From: Methanosarcinales archaeon
Lineage (GTDB): Archaea > Halobacteriota > Syntropharchaeia > Alkanophagales > Methanospirareceae
Reading direction: 5' to 3'
DNA length: 14,336 nt
Assembly (NCBI GenBank): GCA_025464275.1
Contig: JAODGR010000023.1
Location: 2,134-16,469 of the forward strand
Made by a program: the position numbers and the translations under genes
Notes under the pieces: model-generated
Database searches by the model: none
Told to the model about the DNA's origin: nothing
What the model saw: only the letters and a program-made list of their open reading frames with translations
Shown: one piece after another, positions 1 to 7,443 of the stretch
Numbering within the stretch: position 1 is the stretch's first letter
How the letters are laid out: every line of letters begins with the position of its first letter

Positions 1-13
1 TCCGATACTTCTA

Positions 14-1045
14 TTACAAGCATGCATAAATGCCTATTATATCAGATAGTACAGCACTTGCGGCTTCTATCGGTCCCGCACCCTTACCGATGACCGTGAC
101 ATCACCTGCGAGGTCAGTCTTTATCGTTGCCACATTCAACGTACCGCTGACATTCAGCGGGTCGCCCACCGGTACCAGTCGCGGTGCCACCTCCAGCCTG
201 CCCTCGTTGTCCACATCACCTATCAATTTTATCGCATACCCGGCATCGTTCGCCAGCTTGAGCGCATCCGGCGTTATATCCGTGATACCCTGAACCTTCA
301 CATCACGGTACGTCGCATCCATATCAAATACCGTATTCGCTAATATAACGAGCTTCACCGCAGTATCTATACCCTCTACATCCTTCGACGGGTCAGACTC
401 CGCGATTCCTATCTCCTGCGCCTCACGCAGTACATGCTCATACGGCAGATTCTCCCTCGCCATCCGCGTCAGTATGTAGTTGCACGTGCCGTTCAGTATC
501 CCCTTTATAGAGATGACCTCATTACCCGCGAGGTCCCTCTGGATCAGTGAGATCAGTGGCATGGCACCACCTACTGTGGCTTCAAACTTGAGTTCCCGGT
601 CACGCCGCCTCGCGAGTTCCATCAACCTCCGGTATTCCAGAGCGAGGGGTCCCTTATTTGAGGTTACCACATGCCGCCCGGACTCCAGTGCGGTGAGGAT
701 ATGAGTAAGCCCGGGCTCTCCGGTTCGCACATTCGTCGGTGTCGCTTCCACCATCACATCGTGCTCCACTTCCCTTATCAGCTCTACACTGCTCATATCA
801 CCACCCTCCGAATCACCGCCGGGCTCAGCCCTGAAACGGGCTATCTCATCAGGGCTCAATCCGTCCTCGTTTATAATCACCCCCTTCAGGTCCGCTATCC
901 CCACTATTCTCATATCAAGCCCGTGCTTCCGCATTATCTCATGACGCTTCTCCATTACCACCTCCGCTACGCCGCTACCTACATGCCCGAACCCCACAAT
1001 CGAGATTCTTACCCTCTTTGGCTTACCCTTATCCTTATCCACCAT
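14..1045 (-). CDS. hom: Homoserine dehydrogenase
   Basis: Catalyses NAD(P)H-dependent reduction of aspartate semialdehyde to homoserine, the branch point to threonine and methionine; cytosolic. The 343-residue protein has an N-terminal Rossmann fold with GFGHVG at 18-23, the TSNKGP segment at 128-133 (catalytic-region lysine K131), the family signature NGTCNYILTRM at 185-195, and DPSKDVEGIDTAVK at 218-231, which holds the acidic and lysine residues expected in the substrate site. The C-terminal GKGAGPIEAASAVLSDI is typical. There is no C-terminal ACT domain, so this is the short archaeal form. An ATG at 1043-1045 gives about ten residues before the first beta strand, and a GGGGA element lies just upstream. 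It lies 122 nt downstream of the ACT-domain protein gene on the same strand, probably co-transcribed. The stop codon is at 14-16. The assignment is confident. Confidence 0.95.
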   Translation of the reverse strand: MVDKDKGKPKRVRISIVGFGHVGSGVAEVVMEKRHEIMRKHGLDMRIVGIADLKGVIINEDGLSPDEIARFRAEPGGDSEGGDMSSVELIREVEHDVMVEATPTNVRTGEPGLTHILTALESGRHVVTSNKGPLALEYRRLMELARRRDRELKFEATVGGAMPLISLIQRDLAGNEVISIKGILNGTCNYILTRMARENLPYEHVLREAQEIGIAESDPSKDVEGIDTAVKLVILANTVFDMDATYRDVKVQGITDITPDALKLANDAGYAIKLIGDVDNEGRLEVAPRLVPVGDPLNVSGTLNVATIKTDLAGDVTVIGKGAGPIEAASAVLSDIIGIYACL

Positions 1046-1167
1046 TTCCCCATTACCCGCTAATAATGATAGTAATGATAGATGACATAACAGATGACAT
1101 AAGTGATAACCTGCTGATAATCATGATAGCTCATACTCCATTCCCATTCCATATTCCATATTAGATG
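1046..1167 (-). other. Intergenic spacer with short local direct repeats
   Basis: This 122-nt spacer separates the ACT-domain gene from homoserine dehydrogenase. It contains small imperfect direct repeats: TAATGAT at 1064-1070 and 1073-1079, AGATGACATAA at 1080-1090 and 1092-1102, ATTCCAT at 1146-1152 and 1153-1159, and TTAGATG near 1161-1173. I see no clean TATA box for hom, no tRNA and no convincing hairpin, so read-through from the upstream gene is the simplest reading. A regulatory role for the repeats is possible, but the sequence does not show one. Confidence 0.4.
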
Positions 1168-1671
1168 TTAGATGGGTGAGATGACCATAATGCCCTTCTT
1201 ACTCGCTGTATCCTCCAGTATCCTCAATGCCTCCCTTAGCTCATCCTTACCTATTGCAGAGAGGGTGAGCGAAGCAGAAGATTTCTTGTCCACACCCGGC
1301 ATCGAGAGTGAGAGCTCCACCACCTCCGCAAACCCTGTACTGTCTATCCTGTCTATCGTATCCCTTATATCTGAGTGTACAATGTGCCCTATGAGGATAA
1401 CCACCATAGAATCCTTCAGTCGCTCCCTCCCTATCCTCACCACGTGCACACCCTCGGACTTCAGCTTCTCCACCAGCCTATCCACTCGCCTCTCTCCTCC
1501 ACTACCCTCCATCTCAAATACCAGTTGAACCGGCACCCGCCCTGATGGCGTCTTCTTATCCCTTTGATGCAGTACACTGAGTATGTTACCTCCCAGGTCT
1601 GATACCGGCGTCAATGCCCTCACCAGCTGACCGGGAACGTCCTCCAGCTCGATATCCATTGATATCTTCAT
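1168..1671 (-). CDS. ACT-domain protein, predicted amino-acid metabolism regulator (COG2150-like)
   Basis: A 167-residue protein built from ACT-type ligand-binding folds. The first half (1-80) carries the classic ACT opening, DVPGQLVRALTPVSDLGGNI at 11-30, followed by LSVLHQR. The second half (about 88-167) has an alternating strand/helix pattern that looks like a second, more divergent ACT domain. Proteins of this size and architecture are common in methanogens, usually beside homoserine dehydrogenase, and are thought to sense an amino acid and regulate the pathway. Here it lies immediately upstream of hom on the same strand, consistent with feedback control of threonine/methionine synthesis. 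No DNA-binding or catalytic domain is present. The start ATG at 1669-1671 has an AAGGAGA ribosome-binding site directly upstream. Family assignment is good; the ligand and mode of action are unknown. Confidence 0.85.
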   Translation of the reverse strand: MKISMDIELEDVPGQLVRALTPVSDLGGNILSVLHQRDKKTPSGRVPVQLVFEMEGSGGERRVDRLVEKLKSEGVHVVRIGRERLKDSMVVILIGHIVHSDIRDTIDRIDSTGFAEVVELSLSMPGVDKKSSASLTLSAIGKDELREALRILEDTASKKGIMVISPI

Positions 1672-1725
1672 TCTCCTTCACTCTCGCTCTTGAAATCCCC
1701 GTATGGTTAAGATATGGATAGCGCG

Positions 1726-1737
1726 ATAAATAAAAAA
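1726..1737 (-). promoter_or_regulatory. Possible TATA box for the ACT/hom pair
   Basis: On the minus strand this reads TTTTTATTTAT, an acceptable archaeal TATA box. It would start transcription about 25 nt downstream, near 1703-1706, leaving a leader of about 35 nt that contains the AAGGAGA ribosome-binding site. The BRE side is not clearly purine-rich, so this is only a candidate. Confidence 0.35.
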
Positions 1738-1777
1738 TACCACCGTGAACCTGTGAAGGTGATGTGGCATCACGGGA

Positions 1778-1801
1778 AAAAACCGAAAGTCTTTTTATAT
1801 A
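1778..1801 (+). promoter_or_regulatory. BRE/TATA promoter of the Fqo operon
   Basis: An A-rich BRE-like element (AAAAACCGAAA, 1778-1788) is followed by CTTTTTATATA (1791-1801), a strong archaeal TATA box. Transcription would be expected to start about 25 nt downstream of the TATA centre, at about 1821-1825. That coincides with the ATG at 1822 and suggests a leaderless mRNA for the first gene. The same core recurs in front of mcrB. It also argues against translation starting at the upstream ATG at 1714. Confidence 0.7.
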
Positions 1802-1821
1802 TTGTGGAGAAAGTTGAATCC

Positions 1822-2331
1822 ATGGATGTGGAGATGGTATTGCTGGGTGCCTCAGGCGTGGTTATAATATTATCCGCCCTGGGTGTCTTACTCAGTAAGG
1901 ATAACTTCTACTCGGCGTTGTACATGACCATCACCCTGGTGATGGTGGCGACCGTTTATGCCCTCTTCAACCTCCAGCCGGTCTTCGTATTGATCGTCTT
2001 CGTATTCATCGGCGCTATCGGAATAGTGACCGTAGCGCTTGCAGCCACATACCGGGCGATGCCGGAACGGCAATTCTCATGGGTATGGTGCATACCAGCA
2101 ATTATAACCATAACCGCGGTGGTCATCGGTATCAGCATCTCCATATCCTCTCCGGCTTCCCGGTATCAGTATCAGTATCCGAGCACCGGTACGAGTGAGG
2201 GGGTAATCCCGCTGTTCAAGCCCGCTGAGTTTTTAAAGCCTGAATATCAGCTGCTGCTCGTGTTCCTCGCTTCCCTCGCGATACTGCTCTTCCTATCGGT
2301 GCTCAAATTTTACAGAGCGGAGGAGAGTTAA
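1822..2331 (+). CDS. fqoJ: Complex I-like F420H2 dehydrogenase, membrane subunit J
   Basis: Homologue of NuoJ/FpoJ, a membrane-arm subunit near the quinone channel that helps couple electron transfer to ion pumping. The 169-residue chain has about five hydrophobic helices. The third, VFVFIGAIGIVTVALAA, matches the conserved NuoJ helix that forms a pi-bulge, with Phe where bacterial NuoJ usually has Tyr. I chose the ATG at 1822: family members start right before the first helix (MDVEMVLLGAS), and the BRE/TATA at 1778-1801 predicts a transcript beginning at this codon. An in-frame ATG at 1714 would add 36 hydrophilic residues not expected in the family and would lie upstream of the promoter. 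First gene of the operon; its stop is 2 nt before fqoK. Methanosarcina-type operons, as I recall, split J into two genes; here it is one. Confidence 0.88.
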   Translation: MDVEMVLLGASGVVIILSALGVLLSKDNFYSALYMTITLVMVATVYALFNLQPVFVLIVFVFIGAIGIVTVALAATYRAMPERQFSWVWCIPAIITITAVVIGISISISSPASRYQYQYPSTGTSEGVIPLFKPAEFLKPEYQLLLVFLASLAILLFLSVLKFYRAEES

Positions 2332-2333
2332 CC

Positions 2334-2672
2334 ATGATGGAGATGATGGAGACGATGTCCATAAATCTTGGGGGTGTAACCCTGATATACATAGCCTCCC
2401 TTACCATCCTGGTCATAGGATTCCTCGCTGCATTATCGAGTAAAGACCTGATAAGGCTATTGATCTCGCTGGAACTCATGTTCGGCGCGGTGTTCATGGC
2501 GCTCATCCCCATGTTCATGGTGGCGCCCGATCCAGCATTTGCCATTTCTATAATAACCATATTCACCAGTGCGGGCGAGCTTCTCGTACTGATTGGGGCG
2601 ATTGTGATACAGGACAGGAGGATGAAGAACATCCTGATGCAGAGCATCAGTGCAGGAGGTGATAAGCTATGA
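2334..2672 (+). CDS. fqoK: Complex I-like F420H2 dehydrogenase, membrane subunit K
   Basis: Homologue of NuoK/FpoK/ND4L, a three-helix membrane subunit of the proton-translocating arm. The 112-residue protein has helices at about 15-35, 40-63 and 70-92. The two functionally important membrane glutamates are present: E47 in SLELMFGAV (equivalent to E. coli Glu36) and E82 in TSAGELLVLIGA (equivalent to Glu72). The N-terminus is Met-rich (MMEMMETM), so the exact start is uncertain. ATG 2334 is favoured by a GGAGAG ribosome-binding site 6 nt upstream, which lies inside the end of fqoJ. The stop overlaps the next start as ATGA, indicating translational coupling with fqoM. Confidence 0.9.
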   Translation: MMEMMETMSINLGGVTLIYIASLTILVIGFLAALSSKDLIRLLISLELMFGAVFMALIPMFMVAPDPAFAISIITIFTSAGELLVLIGAIVIQDRRMKNILMQSISAGGDKL

Positions 2673-4174
2673 GCTTATTCATCTACGCGCTCCTGATACC
2701 ACTCGCAGCAGTCTTCATAGCGCCCATTCTTAAGCCCCGGGGAGCTACTTATCTCTCCGCACTGGCTTTCTTGAGCCCATTCTTCGCTGTCATCTATTGC
2801 CTCTTCAGGGGCTGTGCTCATGAGATTCTGCTAATGAAGTTCTCACCGCCCATCGGCGATATCTACCTCAATCTCGATTACATCTCTCATGCATTTGGGC
2901 TCACAATCTCTCTGGTCTCGGCGATGGTGGCATTCTTCGCGCTACCCTACATGGAGCACAGGTTTGAGGAGATGAAGCTCGATAAGAATGTGGAATTCAG
3001 GAAGTACATCTTCATATACAACCTCTATGCCACCTCCATGCTATGGCTTGTTTACTGCGGTAACCTCGCACTCCTATATGTGTTCATGGAGCTCATGCTC
3101 ATCACTGCTTTCCTCCTCATTTATAACTATGGATACGGGAACAGGAGATGGGTGGGGCTCCTGTATCTGGTGTGGTGCGCGATAGCCGGGGTGCTCACGC
3201 TTGCCGGGTTTGTTATCCTCGCATTCAATAACAATACGCTCGCATTGAATGCATTAATGGCAAGTGGTAAGGGTGTGGGCATGGTTGCCTGGGCGTTCAT
3301 ATTCGGGGGTATGATAATCGAACTCCCGGTGGTTGGACCACACATATGGCTACCATGGGCACATGCAGAGGCGCCAACGCCCGTGAGTGCGCTGCTAAGC
3401 CCCCTGACTGTTGGTCTGGCTGGCTATGTACTCCTCAGGATTGCACTGATTGATTACTCCTTTATAGCTACGTATCGGATGCCCATACTCGCTTATGCGA
3501 TATTCTCGAGTGTGTATGGTGGCTTCTCGGTATTCAAGCAGACGGATTTCAAGCGATTGCTGGCTTATTCCACCGTCTCCCAGATGGGTTATATGCTGGT
3601 CGCACTGTGTTTGGGTCCTTTTGGGCTCCTCGGAATGGTCATCCAGTACATGTCACACGCGTTCGGTAAGTCAATCCTCTTCTCTTCCGCAGGTGGGATC
3701 ATCGCTGTTCATCACGGGCTGCGGGACATTAATAAGATGGGTGGACTGCACGATTCCATCCCCGCGATCTCAAATGCTGCGGTGGTTGGATTCCTCAACC
3801 TCGGCGGGATACTGACCGTGGGGATGCTCGGTGAGTTCTTTATATTGAGGGGCGTTGTCGAGACCTTTGGTATCGGGCTCAAACCAGGAGCAGGAGCAGC
3901 GGCAGGAGCAGGAGCAGGTCTGGGTGTCATACTGGCGGTGGTCTTCATGTTCATCCTCTCGGTCTGGTACGGCTTCTGGACGATAAGGAAGGTCTTCTAT
4001 GGCAAGCCGAAGTCAACTGAGCGGCTGGAGATAAGTCGCTATCTCTATCTGCCACTCTATATCATCGGGATTATATCCGTGCTGCTGCTCCTGCCTCCAT
4101 TATCAACGGTGCTGATTCATGGCTTGAATACGATACCGGGATTGGGATTCGGTTTAGGGGGTGTGACGCCATAG
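2669..4174 (+). CDS. fqoM: Complex I-like F420H2 dehydrogenase, antiporter-like subunit M
   Basis: Homologue of NuoM/FpoM/ND4, one of three Mrp-antiporter-like ion-pumping subunits. The 501 residues form about 14 membrane helices. Family marks include E141 in TM5 (YVFMELMLI), PHIWLPWAHAEAPTPVSALL at 224-243 (broken helix 7 and loop), SHAFGKSILF at 329-338, and E389 in GEFFILRG (TM12, the M-type glutamate). Two expected pump residues look changed. The TM7 lysine before PxxPxHxWLP is E218. The TM8 lysine position is V248/G249. A Gly-Ala low-complexity tract (406-419) encoded by a GCAGGA microsatellite sits after TM12. The start ATG overlaps the fqoK stop (ATGA), and the stop directly abuts the fqoL ATG. 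The family is certain. M rather than N is supported by the WLPWAHAEAP motif and the TM12 glutamate. Confidence 0.92.
   Translation: MSLFIYALLIPLAAVFIAPILKPRGATYLSALAFLSPFFAVIYCLFRGCAHEILLMKFSPPIGDIYLNLDYISHAFGLTISLVSAMVAFFALPYMEHRFEEMKLDKNVEFRKYIFIYNLYATSMLWLVYCGNLALLYVFMELMLITAFLLIYNYGYGNRRWVGLLYLVWCAIAGVLTLAGFVILAFNNNTLALNALMASGKGVGMVAWAFIFGGMIIELPVVGPHIWLPWAHAEAPTPVSALLSPLTVGLAGYVLLRIALIDYSFIATYRMPILAYAIFSSVYGGFSVFKQTDFKRLLAYSTVSQMGYMLVALCLGPFGLLGMVIQYMSHAFGKSILFSSAGGIIAVHHGLRDINKMGGLHDSIPAISNAAVVGFLNLGGILTVGMLGEFFILRGVVETFGIGLKPGAGAAAGAGAGLGVILAVVFMFILSVWYGFWTIRKVFYGKPKSTERLEISRYLYLPLYIIGIISVLLLLPPLSTVLIHGLNTIPGLGFGLGGVTP
3885..3918 (+). repeat. GCAGGA microsatellite in fqoM
   Basis: About five near-tandem copies of AGGAGC/GGCAGG code in frame for alternating Gly and Ala (residues 406-417 of subunit M). 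They sit in a loop after TM12, where the family does not require conserved sequence. Confidence 0.75.
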
Positions 4175-6157
4175 ATGAGTGGTATGGGTATGAACGAATG
4201 GGTGGTATTCGCACTGCTCTTCCTCTCACCCGTGGTGAGCAGTATACCCATTGTACTCCTGTATAAGAGCAGGACATGGACTGCACGACTGCCCTATCTA
4301 TCGGTCTTCGGCATCTTCATCTCGGTACTCATGAGCCTCTACATCTTCTTCAACTTCCCGGCTGAATTGCCAGATTGCAGGTTCGTATCCCCATATACAT
4401 GGATCCCGGGTACAGGGATAGATATTGTGCTCATCACTGATTATCTGAGCAGATACATGGGTGTGATAACCGCCCTCATCGCGTTCTTCATCGGTCTCTA
4501 CGGGCTGGACTACATGCGTGGCGACTACCGCCCAGCATGGTACTGGTTCTTCTTCAATCTCTTCACCGCGTCTATGCTCCTCGTGGTCTACAGTGACAAT
4601 CTCTTCCTCCTGTTCGTGGGTTGGGAGGGCTTGGGCGCGGCATCATGGGGGTTGATCGGGCACTGGTTCCGTGATGATGACGAGATTGCATACGTGGGTG
4701 TACCGGCCCGGAAGGTGGGTCCACTGGAATTCTGCTGGCCTCCAAGCTTCGGCGGCTGGCGTGCCATCTCCACCATACGCTTCGGTGATGTACCCATGTT
4801 CTTCGCCATCGCTGCAATATGGCTATTCGCAGGTAACCTGAACATCTCGGAGATAGCCTGGGGCGAGCTCTTCATGAAGCTCGGTGCTGCAGGCACTATC
4901 ATCCTCTGCTCCATGCTCCTCATGGGGCTCTTCACCAAATCTGCTCAGGTGCCATTCAGCGAATGGCTGATGACCGCAATGACCGGTCCCACAACCGTCA
5001 GTGCACTCCTGCACTCCGCGACCATGGTGGCTGCAGGTGCTTATGTATTCATCAAGCTCACGTGGTACATCCAGCCATGGACGTTGCATTCCGTCCCTGG
5101 TCTGGATGTGGTCTACCTATTTGTGCTGTTTGTAGGTTTGCTCTCCGGCTTATATGGCGCACTTGTGGCAACCGGCATGTTAGAGCGTAAAGTGCTGCTC
5201 GCAGCATCCACAATGTCCAGTCTTGGACTGATGTTCGGCAGTGCTGCTGCATCTTACTGGATTACCGAACCGCTGATGAGTGTATGCGGGTGGGAGGTCT
5301 CCTTAGCGGTACTCGTGGCATTCTGGTATTTAGCGGTGCATGCTTTTGCGAAGGCAAGTCTATTCCTCGTGAGCGGGCATCTCATCCATGCCACGCATAC
5401 TCGATTCTCTGTGGGCAATCTCGAATTCAGCAGTAAAATGAAGGTTACATTCGCCATAACCGTCATAGCAACGACTTTCCTCGTTGGAATGCCCCCGTTC
5501 ACCGCTTACTGGGTGAAATCGGCGATGGATGAGGTCATGGAGCACCTGCTTCACGAGGGGATGCTTCTACCTCTCATCCTCCTGCTGGCAACTTCTCTGA
5601 CTTACTCCGCAATACTGGCGCGATTCACGAGCTTGAACTTCATAAAGGGCGAGAAGCCGAAGCACGAGCATTTAGAAGGCGGTAATCTGATGAAACTCGG
5701 GTATGTGTTGATGGCTTCCGTCCTCTTCATCCTGTGGTACCTCATATTTGTGAGTGAAGAGACCGAGAAGTTTGTACATGCGGGCTATGTGAGCACCTCT
5801 CTCCTCGTGGGTATCGCCATCCTGGTAGCTTATCTCGGGGCGATATATAAGCCACGTATCTATTCGCTCTCCGCGATTGGGACTTTCTTCAACGACCGGA
5901 TGTATCTCCCTTATCTCAATGATTACATCATACCCAGGATAGGGTTCTTCGTGGCGCATCTCGTGCATCACTACGGTAATCGCGCCATAGACGGGTTCTT
6001 CAACACGAAGGTGATGCCGGGCTTATTTGGGCTGATTTCAAGAGGGATCCGGGCTATACAAACCGGATACCTCGCTCGATACATAAGAATCGTGCTCGGT
6101 GTGGTGATGTTCATACTTATACTGGTCTCAATAGGAGGTGTACACCTGTGGCTGTAA
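4175..6157 (+). CDS. fqoL: Complex I-like F420H2 dehydrogenase, antiporter-like subunit L
   Basis: Homologue of NuoL/FpoL/ND5, the distal ion-pumping subunit. The 660-residue length includes the long C-terminal lateral helix region ending in a final membrane anchor (about 575-660). The canonical pump residues are all visible: E151 (VGWEGLGAASW, TM5), K255 (FTKSAQVPFSEW, TM7), H280 (VSALLHSATMV, TM8), K393 (HAFAKASLF) and K448 (TAYWVKSAMDE, TM12). A charged loop at about 164-200 precedes IRFGDVPMF and is longer than in E. coli NuoL. The ATG at 4175 follows the fqoM stop with no gap; Met codons at 4184 and 4190 are possible alternatives. The end overlaps fqoN by 10 nt. Unlike its siblings M and N, this subunit looks fully competent as a pump. 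Confidence 0.95.
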   Translation: MSGMGMNEWVVFALLFLSPVVSSIPIVLLYKSRTWTARLPYLSVFGIFISVLMSLYIFFNFPAELPDCRFVSPYTWIPGTGIDIVLITDYLSRYMGVITALIAFFIGLYGLDYMRGDYRPAWYWFFFNLFTASMLLVVYSDNLFLLFVGWEGLGAASWGLIGHWFRDDDEIAYVGVPARKVGPLEFCWPPSFGGWRAISTIRFGDVPMFFAIAAIWLFAGNLNISEIAWGELFMKLGAAGTIILCSMLLMGLFTKSAQVPFSEWLMTAMTGPTTVSALLHSATMVAAGAYVFIKLTWYIQPWTLHSVPGLDVVYLFVLFVGLLSGLYGALVATGMLERKVLLAASTMSSLGLMFGSAAASYWITEPLMSVCGWEVSLAVLVAFWYLAVHAFAKASLFLVSGHLIHATHTRFSVGNLEFSSKMKVTFAITVIATTFLVGMPPFTAYWVKSAMDEVMEHLLHEGMLLPLILLLATSLTYSAILARFTSLNFIKGEKPKHEHLEGGNLMKLGYVLMASVLFILWYLIFVSEETEKFVHAGYVSTSLLVGIAILVAYLGAIYKPRIYSLSAIGTFFNDRMYLPYLNDYIIPRIGFFVAHLVHHYGNRAIDGFFNTKVMPGLFGLISRGIRAIQTGYLARYIRIVLGVVMFILILVSIGGVHLWL

Positions 6158-7440
6158 CTGTGAACACACTGGCGATTGTAGCTCTGGTGATACTGGTACT
6201 CGGAGCAGCGGGGTCGTTCAAGTTCCGCCCCCTGGGGTTCATAGGTGCGCTCATTGCCATCTTTATAGGGCTTGCACTCTGTCCATTCTACTACGGTATC
6301 TTCATATTCCTGATCGCGCTCGTCAATCTACTCTCACTCGTGGCGCTACAGGACATAATTAAGGGTGTGGACTACTGCCTGGTGGGTCTGATGGCACTTG
6401 CCACGATGTACATCTTCACCTCACACGATTTCGCCATGGTGCTCGCAGCTCTCGTGCTGGTTTCTGTACCCACTTATATACTGGTGATGCTCAGGGAGGG
6501 TAAAGCGAATACCGAGGTGGGGATAAAATACATAACTTTTATGGTCCTCGCCACGCTGATGTTCCTCACCGGGGCGCTCATACTGGTATATGCACACACC
6601 GGCATTGGAAGTGGAAGTACCGCTGCCGGAGCAGGAGCAGGAGCAGGAGGGTTCTCCTACATCTATGCGCTGGGATATGTGCTGCTCGTGCTCGGGCTAT
6701 CACTCGAGGTTGGAGTGGCACCGCTACATGAATGGGTCCCCGATGTCTTCACAGCCGGTGACCCGATACCCATATCCATCATAGCATCCCTGGCGAAGAT
6801 AGTTCCTTTTCTCGCTGCTATGTGGATTCTCATTCCCACATCAACTGCGATCACACCCTCGATAGTGATGTTCACCGCGGTGCTCGCGGCAATATCCATG
6901 TTCTCCGGTAACATAGGGGCACTGACCGCGCGAGAGCCGGCGAGGGTACTTGCTTATTCCACAGTTGCCAATATGGGATATGTGCTATCATGCTTCGTGG
7001 TGATTGTGAAACCCGAGTATGTCTTTTATGCAGTGGTTGGTGGACTGCTCATGCTGTTTGCGAATGGAGTGGGCAAAATAGGCTTCTTCAATGCGATAAA
7101 GGGCGAAGGGGCTTTCTCTCCTCTCATGTATCTACTCGCTTTCTCATTCATTGGTATGCCACCTCTGATGGGATTCTGGGGTAAACTGTACATCCTGTTC
7201 TCCATTGCGAAGATGGAATACTTCTGGCTGGTAGCTATTCTGGTGATCAATTCCGCTATCTCCATCCCATATTACATCAGGCTCGCAGGCGAGCTCGGCG
7301 CGCCATGGCGCATGAATCTCACCAATTTCATCTGCATCATCGCGGTGATGGTAACCCTGCTCACCGTACTCTTCGTGCCGGTGGACTGGTTCGTTAATAA
7401 TATCGTATCAATTGTGCATACACTGGGGGTGGTGTTGTAG
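6148..7440 (+). CDS. fqoN: Complex I-like F420H2 dehydrogenase, antiporter-like subunit N
   Basis: Homologue of NuoN/FpoN/ND2, the third antiporter-like subunit, 430 residues (slightly short for the family). Motifs: PLHEWVPDVF at 192-201, where NuoN has PFHxWxPDVY; K217 (ASLAKIVPF, TM8); VLAYSTVANMGYVL at 267-280; and K346 (GMPPLMGFWGKLY, TM12). By eye, the TM5 glutamate position is V103 (LVLVSVPTY) and the TM7 lysine position is E187 (LSLEVGVAP). A Gly-Ala tract (about 159-168) from a GGAGCA repeat sits in an inter-helix loop. The start is GTG at 6148, chosen because AGGAGGTG at 6132-6139 is 8 nt upstream and no in-frame ATG is nearby. It overlaps fqoL by 10 nt, so the two are probably translationally coupled. 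The next gene begins 3 nt after the stop. Confidence 0.92.
   Translation: MAVTVNTLAIVALVILVLGAAGSFKFRPLGFIGALIAIFIGLALCPFYYGIFIFLIALVNLLSLVALQDIIKGVDYCLVGLMALATMYIFTSHDFAMVLAALVLVSVPTYILVMLREGKANTEVGIKYITFMVLATLMFLTGALILVYAHTGIGSGSTAAGAGAGAGGFSYIYALGYVLLVLGLSLEVGVAPLHEWVPDVFTAGDPIPISIIASLAKIVPFLAAMWILIPTSTAITPSIVMFTAVLAAISMFSGNIGALTAREPARVLAYSTVANMGYVLSCFVVIVKPEYVFYAVVGGLLMLFANGVGKIGFFNAIKGEGAFSPLMYLLAFSFIGMPPLMGFWGKLYILFSIAKMEYFWLVAILVINSAISIPYYIRLAGELGAPWRMNLTNFICIIAVMVTLLTVLFVPVDWFVNNIVSIVHTLGVVL
6627..6649 (+). repeat. GGAGCA microsatellite in fqoN
   Basis: About four tandem GGAGCA units code for an AGAGAGAGG-like stretch in a loop of subunit N. The unit is the same as in fqoM, and the reading frame is kept. 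Confidence 0.75.
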
Positions 7441-7443
7441 GAG

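Noticed and set aside
1061..1173. Short direct repeats as a CRISPR array or iteron origin
   Set aside because: The repeats are 7-11 nt, imperfect and unevenly spaced, with no spacers or cas or replication gene nearby.
1714..1821. In-frame N-terminal extension of fqoJ starting at ATG 1714
   Set aside because: The 36 hydrophilic residues are not a NuoJ feature and the strong BRE/TATA lies inside this stretch; ATG 1822 fits the promoter and the family.
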